This document shows positions 9,255 through 16,831 of a DNA stretch of 18,717 bases, one piece after another. Under the pieces are notes generated by a model. The model ran no database searches. It was not told where the DNA came from and was given only the letters and a program-made list of their open reading frames with translations. The stretch is from Flavobacterium psychrophilum (GTDB lineage Bacteria; Bacteroidota; Bacteroidia; Flavobacteriales; Flavobacteriaceae). Location: positions 1-18,717 of the forward strand of contig CALPPS020000051.1 of the NCBI GenBank assembly GCA_943325515.2. Direction: 5' to 3'. The first letter of the stretch is position 1, and the number at the start of each line of letters is the position of its first letter. The translations under genes and the position numbers were made by a program.

Positions 9255-10433
9255 TCACTCCACTAAAATTTTATTAGTAATTCTTTCGTTTTTAGATTGT
9301 AAAACAGCTAGATATATACCTTTAACTAATCCTTCTATTGAAACCGCTTCTATCAGATGAGGATTCTCAAATTTTTTATTTAAAACTACTTTTCCTAGTA
9401 AATCTATAATAGAAAAAGAATAATTGGTATCTGTTAAACTTCCTAAATTAATATTCAAAAAGTCCTTTGCTGGACTTGGATAAAAACTTACTTGATGATT
9501 ATTTTCAAATGCTTGACAATTTAATTCTGATGTACTAGCTTTTGCAAAATGCAACATGGCACCAGTAGCTGCTTTTGCAATATTATAAACATAAACTGGA
9601 TCCATATTAATTAATAAATCAGTTGCTGTATGTCTATGGGGTGTTTCATTTTTTTCAAAAAAACCTGTTATTACCTCGTTGTTGTCTTCAAAAGGCATAT
9701 AATCAGAAGCATAGGCATAAGATAAAAAAGTATTTAAAGGAGAATATAATCCAACACACTTTATTAATTCATTGGTAATGGTGTTAGAGTCAGCATTGTT
9801 CATAGTTGGACTACCTGTATCTCTTTCACAAGTAATAGTATCATTGGTCATATCAGCCCTTCCGCCTACTTCATCAATATTAAAGACAAGTCTAATATCC
9901 ATTTTTGGAGAAGTAGTATTAACAACATTAGATACAAAATTTTGACTGCCAATTAACCCATCCTCTTCTCCACTGAAATTAATAAATTTTATAGAGTATT
10001 CTGTTGGGATATTTTTAAGCAACCTTGCTACTTCAAAAATAGTAACAACTCCACTCCCATTGTCGTTTGTTCCTTTGCCTGTTATAGTATCATAATGACC
10101 ACATAGAATAATGAAAGTATTTGGATAGAGAGTACCAACTTTGGTAACAACCAAATTTTTACAAATAGCCGTGCCATTTGTAAAACTATATTCTTGTATT
10201 TGTGTTGCAGTATAACCGTAACTCAAGTATTTAGCTTTAAGCCAATTTAGAGTATTTTGCAATTCTGTCGTACCTTTTCTCTTAATACCAAGATTTTCAA
10301 ATTCATTTAAATTTGAGAGAATATCTGAGGAAGATACTTGATCAACAATACTACCATAATAAGGAATATAATTTTGGCTGTACCCCTTTAAAATACCAGA
10401 CAATAAGAAAAATAAAAAGAGTAGTTTTTTCAT
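9255..10433 (-). CDS. Secreted M28 family zinc aminopeptidase with T9SS type A domain
   Basis: 392 residues from the ATG at 10433. A longer frame adds 16 residues before the signal peptide and is rejected because MKKLLFLFFLLSG is a textbook signal start. The signal peptide is about 1-19 (GYSQ). The M28 catalytic domain spans about 45-300, with putative zinc ligands and catalytic residues in order: H113 in GHYDT, D124 in NDNGSG, E156/E157 in SGEEDGLIGS, D187 in NIDEVG and H268 in HRHTATD. The common N-D-D bridging motif reads T-N-D-N here, but the metal-binding Asp is kept. Residues about 317-392 are a T9SS sorting domain (FYPSPAKDFLNI ... NKILVE). The protein is predicted to be exported and to remove N-terminal residues from peptides; substrate preference cannot be read from sequence. 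It is a single gene, divergent from the 10708 gene and convergent with uvrA. Confidence 0.9.
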   Translation of the reverse strand: MKKLLFLFFLLSGILKGYSQNYIPYYGSIVDQVSSSDILSNLNEFENLGIKRKGTTELQNTLNWLKAKYLSYGYTATQIQEYSFTNGTAICKNLVVTKVGTLYPNTFIILCGHYDTITGKGTNDNGSGVVTIFEVARLLKNIPTEYSIKFINFSGEEDGLIGSQNFVSNVVNTTSPKMDIRLVFNIDEVGGRADMTNDTITCERDTGSPTMNNADSNTITNELIKCVGLYSPLNTFLSYAYASDYMPFEDNNEVITGFFEKNETPHRHTATDLLINMDPVYVYNIAKAATGAMLHFAKASTSELNCQAFENNHQVSFYPSPAKDFLNINLGSLTDTNYSFSIIDLLGKVVLNKKFENPHLIEAVSIEGLVKGIYLAVLQSKNERITNKILVE

Positions 10434-10478
10434 TAATAATTTAATGTAACAATTTTTTTTAAATTCAAAAATGATTAA

Positions 10479-10486
10479 CAAATGTA
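10479..10486 (-). promoter_or_regulatory. Candidate -7 element (TACATTTG) for the M28 peptidase
   Basis: The minus strand reads TACATTTG, an exact TAnnTTTG match, 46 bases before the ATG at 10433. No TTG element at the -33 spacing was found. Confidence 0.42.
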
Positions 10487-10707
10487 ATCAATAAAATAAC
10501 ATATTTGAAATTGTTTATTAATTACAACAAAAACAAACACTCTTCTAAACGCTCTAAAAATAAAGCCTTTAAGCTTTTTTAATGAAATCTTAAGAATTGA
10601 TTTACCTTTTGTGGCACGTCAATTGAAATAGGGATACTAACAGAAATGATTTCCGTTCGAAGAAGCTGAAAATCGAAATAGTAAGCGAAACGCATAAATT
10701 TAAGAAC

Positions 10708-11310
10708 ATGAAAAAAATTACCTTTTTAGTAGCAAGCGTTTTAATTACAAGTGGAATTGTAAACGCAACAGAATATAGAACAAATTGTAACTTTGAAGTA
10801 CCAATCTCATTTATGGAAAGAGGTATTGAGTTTTTCGTTTTTCCAAATGGAGAATTTGATTTTAACACTCGTCCACTCGACAGCGAAGGCGATTATTTTT
10901 ATAAAACCGCTGGCAAAAGAGGAAATGGTCAAGAAAGAAGAACGATGAATTATGGCACTCGAATAGAACATGATAGTTTTGGTAGAGTAAGAAGAATTGG
11001 TAACACATTTATCAATTATGATAGCAGAGATAGGGTAAATCGTATTGGAAGTGTTTATATGAGATACACCAGATTTGCTTTATGTCAAATAGGTAATATG
11101 CGAATTGTGTATAACTATAGAGGAGAAATAGTAGATACCGTTGGATGTATAAAAGGTTACAGTAGCTCAGGATACGCATACAACTATAACAATCATTATT
11201 TTGATGATAATTATACAGCATCAAGCTATAATGATAATAACAGCGATTACTACTATTACAAAGCTGATGGCACGAAAGCAAAAGTTGAATACGATAAAGA
11301 AAGAAAATAA
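10708..11310 (+). CDS. Exported protein of unknown function with GRVxRIG repeats and tyrosine-rich tail
   Basis: 200 residues, function not recognised. The signal peptide is about 1-20 (MKKITFLVAS... ending VNA). A segment with FFVFPNGEFDFNT (42-54) follows. Three short repeats of about 17 residues come next: HDSFGRVRRIGNTFI (88-102), YDSRDRVNRIGSVYM (104-118) and a weaker NYRGEIVDTVG (136-146). They resemble YD/RHS-type or WG-type short beta repeats in character but are too few to assign. The tail (151-184) has 11 tyrosines in 34 residues, mixed with Asn, Asp and Ser, and ends in a charged KAKVEYDKERK. There is no T9SS sorting domain and no lipobox, so a periplasmic location is likely. Coding character is supported by the signal peptide, the repeats and the terminator after it. 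It is a lone gene, divergent from the peptidase. Confidence 0.8.
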   Translation: MKKITFLVASVLITSGIVNATEYRTNCNFEVPISFMERGIEFFVFPNGEFDFNTRPLDSEGDYFYKTAGKRGNGQERRTMNYGTRIEHDSFGRVRRIGNTFINYDSRDRVNRIGSVYMRYTRFALCQIGNMRIVYNYRGEIVDTVGCIKGYSSSGYAYNYNNHYFDDNYTASSYNDNNSDYYYYKADGTKAKVEYDKERK

Positions 11311-11349
11311 GGTAGGTTAGTTTAAGATTGATGGTTAGGTTTTATTAAA

Positions 11350-11382
11350 AAATCCCGCAAAGTTAAAAACGATGCGGGATTT
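11350..11382. terminator. Bidirectional terminator between the repeat protein and the sugar transporter
   Basis: A perfect 10-bp stem (AAATCCCGCA, 11350-11359, with TGCGGGATTT, 11373-11382) has a 13-base loop. A-rich sequence lies on the left and T-rich on the right, so it can serve both convergent genes (stop codons at 11310 on plus and 11405 on minus). Confidence 0.85.
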
Positions 11383-11404
11383 ATGATTTTATAATAGTAA
11401 AGGA

Positions 11405-12841
11405 TTAATGTCCGCTACTAACTTTCTTATCAAAATCGATTCCTTGTTTTTTTAATATAGCGTTCACTTTCCAGGCATAGAAAACTAAATAAGCAAAACA
11501 AAAAACGCCAACAATATAGCTGTTTTGAATACCAATATTTCCTGCTACTTCGCCTTGTAGCCAGGCTATAATACCCCCACCCATTATCATCATAATCAAA
11601 AAACTACTTCCTTGACTTGTGTTTTTTCCTAATCCGCTTACGGCTAAAGTAAAGATACAAGGCCAAAGTGTACTACAAAATAATCCAACACTAGTAAAGG
11701 CATAAACACTTATCATGCCGCTTGTTGCCATCCCAGTAAATAAAGCTACTATTCCTAAAGTTGAAAATATAAGTAACATTCTAGCAGGATTTCCTTTGCT
11801 TGCTATATCAGCAGCAATCAAAACTAAAATAATTAATCCATATATATAGAAAGGGGTTAAATCATGTTTAGCCACAGCATTAACAAATAAGAAAACGCCA
11901 AATGCCAAATAAGGGGCAATAAAACGAAGTACTTTTTGTTTATTCATATCATCCGTAAAAGCTTCAACAGCACCTGTCCAACGACCAATCATTAAACTCG
12001 CCCAATATAAAGATATGTAAGGAGCAATATCGCCAATAGCAAAACTTAACTTACTCTCCATATATGCTGGTAAATTCGCAGCTGTAGAAACTTCTACCCC
12101 AACATAAACAAAGATTCCAATCATCCCTAAAATCAATTGAGGATATTTTAATGCAGAATTGCGGCTTGCATTAGAATCACCTTCAGTTTCAATAACAGCT
12201 ACAGGCTTATCGGGAATTGAAGACATTTTGAGCATAACAGCTACAATTAAAAAAGCAACGCCTAATACCAAATAAGGTGTTTTCACACTTTCAATACTCA
12301 TTTCGGTATTGGTAGAAGTTGCAGCTCCAAAAATGGCAAAACTCACAATTAGCGGTCCAATTGTAGTTCCTAAATTATTTATTCCGCCAGCTAATGTTAA
12401 TCGTTGAGAACCTGTAGTTATTGGTCCTAACGCAATTGCTAATGGGTTGGCTACCGTTTGTTGCAAAGAAAATCCTAATGCCACAGTAAACAATCCAGAT
12501 AACATTAAAGGAAATGAATGCATATTTGCTGCAGGATAAAATAATAATGTTCCCAAAGCCGAAATCACTAATCCTAAAGCTAAAGAATTTTTATATCCAA
12601 TTCTATTAATTAAATCTCCTTTTGTCAAATACGAAATAATCATATAGATAATTGAACCTACCGTATAAGCAACGTAGAATGCGACTGATACCAACTGACT
12701 TTGGCCTTGGGTTAAATCAAATGCTTTTCTGAAAACTGGAATTAAAATATCATTACTGGCAGCAACAAATCCCCAAAAGAAGAAAACGGTTACTAAAGGA
12801 ATAAATTGTGCCCAATTGGTCTTTGCTGTTGATGTACTCAT
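11405..12841 (-). CDS. FHS-type MFS sugar transporter
   Basis: 478 residues with about 12 hydrophobic segments and an inner-membrane topology. The N-terminal part matches the fucose/glucose/galactose:H+ symporter (FHS) group: FFFWGFVAASNDILIPVF (about 20-37), the FYVAYTVGSIIYMI segment in helix 2, QQTVANPLAIALGP (127-140) and the RLTLAGGINNLGTTIGP stretch (147-163), which correspond to the FucP-type ANP and QGxNxLG-like motifs. A hydrophilic central loop (about 206-232) separates the halves. Substrate is not certain. The adjacent GH3 enzyme points to glucose or another released monosaccharide. The gene is transcribed in the same direction as GH3, 204 bases upstream of it, with no convincing terminator or TAnnTTTG element between, so co-transcription is possible but not shown. 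Confidence 0.85.
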   Translation of the reverse strand: MSTSTAKTNWAQFIPLVTVFFFWGFVAASNDILIPVFRKAFDLTQGQSQLVSVAFYVAYTVGSIIYMIISYLTKGDLINRIGYKNSLALGLVISALGTLLFYPAANMHSFPLMLSGLFTVALGFSLQQTVANPLAIALGPITTGSQRLTLAGGINNLGTTIGPLIVSFAIFGAATSTNTEMSIESVKTPYLVLGVAFLIVAVMLKMSSIPDKPVAVIETEGDSNASRNSALKYPQLILGMIGIFVYVGVEVSTAANLPAYMESKLSFAIGDIAPYISLYWASLMIGRWTGAVEAFTDDMNKQKVLRFIAPYLAFGVFLFVNAVAKHDLTPFYIYGLIILVLIAADIASKGNPARMLLIFSTLGIVALFTGMATSGMISVYAFTSVGLFCSTLWPCIFTLAVSGLGKNTSQGSSFLIMMIMGGGIIAWLQGEVAGNIGIQNSYIVGVFCFAYLVFYAWKVNAILKKQGIDFDKKVSSGH

Positions 12842-13045
12842 AGATTGGTTTGGTGTTGGTTATTTATTATTGATTTACTTTTTAAATTAATTTATAAAAG
12901 TCGTAATTTGAATTGTAATTTTTATGTTTATTTTGATTTTTATTCTACTTTATTAATTTCACTTTTTGGTCCTACAGCATTATTATTAAAAGCTTTCATT
13001 TAGCTATTAATTAAAGAGTTTTTTTTTAAAAAACAATCCAAATAT

Positions 13046-15346
13046 CTATTTAACTAACTCAATTTTTGTGCTTGTACTCACATTTGAATCTTTTCCAATA
13101 AAAACCTCAAATTCGCCAGGTTCAGCAACAAATTCCAAATCTGAATTATAGAATTTTAAATCTTCAACTGAAATTTCAAATGTAACGGTTTGCTTTTCAC
13201 CTTTTTTAAGGGCTATTTTTTGAAAGCCTTTTAATTCTTTAATTGGGCGTGTAACTGTGCCAACTAAATCTCTGATGTACAACTGTGCCACTTCTTTTCC
13301 GTCAAAATTTCCTGTGTTTTTTATATCAACAGTTACTTTTAAAGTTTCTGATATCGACATTTTAGTGGAAGAAACTTTCAAATTAGAATACTCAAAAGTG
13401 GTATAACTCAATCCATATCCGAAGGGAAATAGCGGTTCGTTACGTTCATCAATATAATTGGATTTGAATTTTTCAAAAACACCATCTTTGTTTCCCAGTG
13501 GCCTTCCTGTGTTTTTGGCGCTGTAATAAATTGGCACCTGACCAATACTTCTAGGAAAAGTAGCTGTTAATTTTCCAGATGGATTTTCGTTGCCAAATAA
13601 AACATCTGCAATAGCCAAACCTGCTTCACTCCCAGCAAACCATACCTCTAGAATGGCAGGGACTGTATCGTTTTCTTGGTTTAAAACTAATGGCCTTCCG
13701 TTAAATAAGACTAAAACAACAGGTTTTCCTATTTTTAATAAAGCTTGTAATAAATCTTTTTGAGCTTGCGGAATTTCTAGATTGGTTCGGCTGCTACACT
13801 CACCGCTTAATTCGGCAGATTCACCAAGTGCAGCAATAATAATATCTGATTGATTAGCTATTATCAAAGCTTCATTCAATAATTCTTCATTAGTCCTTTT
13901 GTCTCTATGCAGGGTTTTGCCGAACATGGTGGCTCTTTCTTCTAGAGCTTCATCATAGTCAAGATTGCTACCTTTAGCATATAAAATTTTAGTGTTATTT
14001 CCAACTGCTTCTTTGAGTCCTGCAAGTACCGATATCGAATTTTCTTGTTTTGTAGCCAAACTCCAGGTTCCTGTCATATTTTCTTTGGCGTCAGCCAATG
14101 GGCCAATAAGAGCAATTTTTCCTGATTTTTTTAGAGGTAAAAGTTGATTTTTATTTTTTAACAAAACCATAGATTCAGAAGCAATTTTTCTAGCTTCCGC
14201 TCTATTTGATTGTGTGAAAATTTCTGTTTTTGCTCTATTTTCATCACAATATTTAAATGGATCTTGAAATAATCCTAAATCATATTTAGCATTTAAAATT
14301 AATCTAACAGCATTGTCTATTTCTTCGATAGTAACTTTTCCTTCTTTCAATGATTTTTGCAATGTATTTAAAAAACCCTCGCTTACCATATCCATTTCAA
14401 TACCTGCGTTTAGTGCCAAAGCAGAAACAGTTTGCAAATCGCCTATGCCATGATATTCCATTTCCATAATTGCAGTATAATCAGTAACTACAAATCCTTT
14501 AAAACCCCATTGCTTTCTCAAAACATCGGTCATCAACCATTTATTTGCTGTAGCTGGGATTCCATCAACTTCATTGAAAGAAGCCATTACTGAACCAGCA
14601 CCAGCATCAACTGCAGCTTTATATGGCGGAAAATAATTGTTATACATTTTAATTTTACTCATGTCAACCGTATTATATTCTCTACCAGCTTCTGGAGCGC
14701 CATAAAGTGCGAAGTGTTTAACACAAGATAATATGGTGTTATTTTTAGATAAATTATCGCCTTGATAACCCATAACCATTGCTTTTGCAATTTGACTTCC
14801 TAAGTAAGGATCTTCACCCGAACCCTCTGAAACTCTTCCCCAACGAGGATCGCGAGAAATGTCGACCATCGGCGAAAATGTCCAATTGATACCATCAGCA
14901 CTGGCTTCTTGAGCAGCAATTTGAGCACTTCTTTTTATTAAGTTCATATCCCAAGTGCACGATAATGCAAGCGGAATTGGGAATGTTGTTTCGTATCCGT
15001 GAATAACATCCATTCCAAAAAGTAATGGAATTTTTAATCGACTTTTTTCTACGGCAATTTTTTGTACTTCTTTTATTTTTTGAACTGATTTGATGTTAAA
15101 TAATCCACCTACTTTTCCTTGTTCAATATTTTTAGCTACATTAGAACTATTGGCTTGACCTGTTGTAATATCGCCTGATGTTGGCAAATTGAGTTGTCCT
15201 AATTTTTCTTCCAAAGTCATTTTTGCAATCAATTCGGAAACAAAGATGTCTTTTGGAAAACTATTTATGTCGTTTTTGTTCTTTTGAGAATAACACAAAA
15301 AGATTCCAAAAAAAATTATAAGTAAAAATGTAAATTTTAGTTTCAT
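13046..15346 (-). CDS. bglX: GH3 beta-glucosidase, exported (BglX-like)
   Basis: 766 residues. The signal peptide is about 1-20 (FLCYSQ); the Cys at 18 lacks a proper lipobox, so a soluble periplasmic enzyme is likely. The family 3 (alpha/beta)8 domain spans about 35-355, with substrate-binding D113 in GMDVIHG, SPMVDISRDPRWGR (158-171), CVKHFALYG (208-216) and the predicted nucleophile D289 in GFVVTDYTAIME. The GH3 C-terminal domain (about 390-610) carries GESAELSGECSSR, the loop expected to supply the acid/base Glu. A fibronectin III-like domain follows at about 670-755. Length and order match BglX-type enzymes, which release terminal beta-linked glucose from oligosaccharides. The exact linkage is not predictable here. 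The gene sits 69 bases downstream of the LYS1-like gene and upstream of the sugar transporter, fitting release then uptake of sugar. Confidence 0.93.
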   Translation of the reverse strand: MKLKFTFLLIIFFGIFLCYSQKNKNDINSFPKDIFVSELIAKMTLEEKLGQLNLPTSGDITTGQANSSNVAKNIEQGKVGGLFNIKSVQKIKEVQKIAVEKSRLKIPLLFGMDVIHGYETTFPIPLALSCTWDMNLIKRSAQIAAQEASADGINWTFSPMVDISRDPRWGRVSEGSGEDPYLGSQIAKAMVMGYQGDNLSKNNTILSCVKHFALYGAPEAGREYNTVDMSKIKMYNNYFPPYKAAVDAGAGSVMASFNEVDGIPATANKWLMTDVLRKQWGFKGFVVTDYTAIMEMEYHGIGDLQTVSALALNAGIEMDMVSEGFLNTLQKSLKEGKVTIEEIDNAVRLILNAKYDLGLFQDPFKYCDENRAKTEIFTQSNRAEARKIASESMVLLKNKNQLLPLKKSGKIALIGPLADAKENMTGTWSLATKQENSISVLAGLKEAVGNNTKILYAKGSNLDYDEALEERATMFGKTLHRDKRTNEELLNEALIIANQSDIIIAALGESAELSGECSSRTNLEIPQAQKDLLQALLKIGKPVVLVLFNGRPLVLNQENDTVPAILEVWFAGSEAGLAIADVLFGNENPSGKLTATFPRSIGQVPIYYSAKNTGRPLGNKDGVFEKFKSNYIDERNEPLFPFGYGLSYTTFEYSNLKVSSTKMSISETLKVTVDIKNTGNFDGKEVAQLYIRDLVGTVTRPIKELKGFQKIALKKGEKQTVTFEISVEDLKFYNSDLEFVAEPGEFEVFIGKDSNVSTSTKIELVK

Positions 15347-15374
15347 TTATAATGATCCTTAAAAGATTAATATT

Positions 15375-15382
15375 CAAAAATA
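15375..15382 (-). promoter_or_regulatory. Candidate -7 element (TATTTTTG) for the GH3 gene
   Basis: The minus strand reads TATTTTTG, matching TAnnTTTG, 28 bases before the ATG at 15346 and inside the 69-base gap. No TTG at the -33 distance. It suggests GH3 may not depend only on transcription from the preceding gene. Confidence 0.35.
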
Positions 15383-15415
15383 GAGACATTTATCGTTTCA
15401 CTTTCATATTATGGT

Positions 15416-16618
15416 TTATTTTCCATCAACATAATCCTGAAGATAGCTAAATCGTGGAGTTAATTTTCCATTTTCAGTTATTTTGGCACGCTGCAAAATA
15501 CAATCTTTATCGCCATTAAAAAAAGCAGGGATTACGTGTTCCATAAACATTTCACCAAATCCTTCACTAGCGTCTTTAGGCAATTCACATGGCAAATTAT
15601 CTACTGACATAACCATTATAGAACCTGGGTGTGTAAAAGGAACTTCCTCATTTGTACTTGGTAAATAACCAAAAAATGGTTCGGCAATAGTAGAAGCTTT
15701 TATAGTACAAGCAATAGGCCCACCAACATCACACGAAATATCTGCAACTACTTTTATTTTACAATCTGGCGCCTTGAGCATTTCACGTGTTAAAATGCTA
15801 GGGGCTCCATTTCCATAAAAATGTCCTGCCATAAAGATATCGGCTACTTTAGTAAAACGCTCAAAATCAGCTATATATTCTTCAGGTGTTTTATAGAAAT
15901 CATTGTTATCCAAAACTTGTCCGTCCAATCTTTTATTATAGTCTAAAACATCTATTTGACAATATACTGGCTGCGAATAAATCTTTGATAGAAAATCATC
16001 AATAGTAACTTGTTTTACTTTCATACCATCCAAGATTTCTTTAGCACCCATGCCTACTTTACCATGACCAGTTAACACAATTTTGATATTGGGTAAGGTT
16101 AATCTTTTTAATCGAAGAGTTAAATCTTCTTTATTATGTAATGTTTCTGCTTTTGGAATGGTGAATAAATCATATTTGATGCCAAATGCTCTAAAACCAT
16201 TATAAGCACCCACAATGCCAGCATAGCGACCAAAACCAATTAATCTTCTGTTACTTGAGTCTACAATGGTTTCGTGGTCATATAATTCAATATTATTTTT
16301 TAAAATAGCCTGTAACAGTTCACGATTATGTACTTGTTTTTTGATAGTATGTGAAAAGAAGAAATACTTTTTATTGGGAATTAAGTAATCTATCGGAATT
16401 TCTTTTACGCCAAAGAAAACATCACAATCAATAATGTCATCGGATACTTCAATATTTAAATCCGTATATTCTTTATCTTTAAAAATACGAATGTCCGAAC
16501 TTTCTACTTTCACCATGGCATTTGGATGATCTTTTTGCAACCTTACTAATTCCTGAGGCGTAAAAACAACTCTTCTGTCAACGGGTATCTTTCTTTCTTT
16601 TATAATTCCAAACTTCAT
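15416..16618 (-). CDS. LYS1-like saccharopine dehydrogenase / AlaDH-PNT family oxidoreductase
   Basis: 400 residues, cytoplasmic, no signal. The N-terminal domain has the AlaDH/PNT-N features IKERKIPVDRRVVFTPQEL (about 6-24), GVKEIP (70-75) and FFFSHTIKKQ (86-95). K72 and H90 line up, by eye, with the catalytic Lys and His of yeast saccharopine dehydrogenase LYS1. RLIGFGRYAGIVGAYNGFRAFG (125-146) resembles the LYS1 segment with FG.YAG..GA. The Rossmann nucleotide-binding motif is VLTGHGKVGMGA (181-192). VADISCDVGGPI and the PFFGYLP loop follow. Family members oxidise saccharopine to lysine and 2-oxoglutarate with NAD+, or act as alanine dehydrogenases; LYS1-like is the better fit, but the actual substrate is inferred. 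It is first of a minus-strand run ahead of GH3, though metabolically unrelated to it. A full promoter with an embedded palindrome lies upstream. Confidence 0.78.
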   Translation of the reverse strand: MKFGIIKERKIPVDRRVVFTPQELVRLQKDHPNAMVKVESSDIRIFKDKEYTDLNIEVSDDIIDCDVFFGVKEIPIDYLIPNKKYFFFSHTIKKQVHNRELLQAILKNNIELYDHETIVDSSNRRLIGFGRYAGIVGAYNGFRAFGIKYDLFTIPKAETLHNKEDLTLRLKRLTLPNIKIVLTGHGKVGMGAKEILDGMKVKQVTIDDFLSKIYSQPVYCQIDVLDYNKRLDGQVLDNNDFYKTPEEYIADFERFTKVADIFMAGHFYGNGAPSILTREMLKAPDCKIKVVADISCDVGGPIACTIKASTIAEPFFGYLPSTNEEVPFTHPGSIMVMSVDNLPCELPKDASEGFGEMFMEHVIPAFFNGDKDCILQRAKITENGKLTPRFSYLQDYVDGK

Positions 16619-16636
16619 AAGACATTTTATTTACTT

Positions 16637-16666
16637 CAAAAGTAGTAGTAACGAAAACGTTTTCAA
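16637..16666 (-). promoter_or_regulatory. Bacteroidota-type promoter of the LYS1-like gene
   Basis: On the minus strand TTG (16666-16664), 19 bases, then TACTTTTG (16644-16637) match the TTG-N19-TAnnTTTG pattern of primary sigma promoters in this phylum. It lies 19 bases before the ATG at 16618, giving a very short leader. Confidence 0.6.
16653..16664. promoter_or_regulatory. 12-bp palindrome GAAAACGTTTTC inside the promoter (candidate operator)
   Basis: A perfect 12-bp inverted repeat centred on CG lies between the -33 and -7 elements of the LYS1-like gene promoter. A CG-centred palindrome of this form is typical of LacI-family operators, and its position would block RNA polymerase. No LacI-type gene is in the window. 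Confidence 0.35.
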
Positions 16667-16805
16667 AACTTTTTATAAGAAATAAATTCGTATCTCTTAT
16701 AAAGCATTAATTGACATTAAATAGGTTACAAAAACTATACTATAAATTGTGAAAAACATGTTGATAGCTTTATAATTTTATGGTTTAATACTCTTGTTGA
16801 ATAAT

Positions 16806-16813
16806 TATATTTG
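16806..16813 (+). promoter_or_regulatory. Candidate -7 element (TATATTTG) for the serine hydrolase
   Basis: Exact TAnnTTTG match 18 bases before the ATG at 16832. It would leave a leader of only about a dozen bases, and no -33 TTG is seen at proper spacing. The upstream TTG that would start a longer frame (16811) lies inside this element. Confidence 0.35.
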
Positions 16814-16831
16814 TTTTCCAATAAGCTAAAA

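Noticed and set aside
10434..10481. Longer peptidase N-terminus starting at 10481
   Set aside because: It would put 16 residues in front of a complete signal peptide, and it overlaps the likely promoter at 10479-10486.
11012..11281. 89-codon minus-strand frame rich in Tyr, Cys and Ser under the repeat protein
   Set aside because: It is antisense to a better supported gene with a signal peptide and repeats. The composition reflects the complementary strand.
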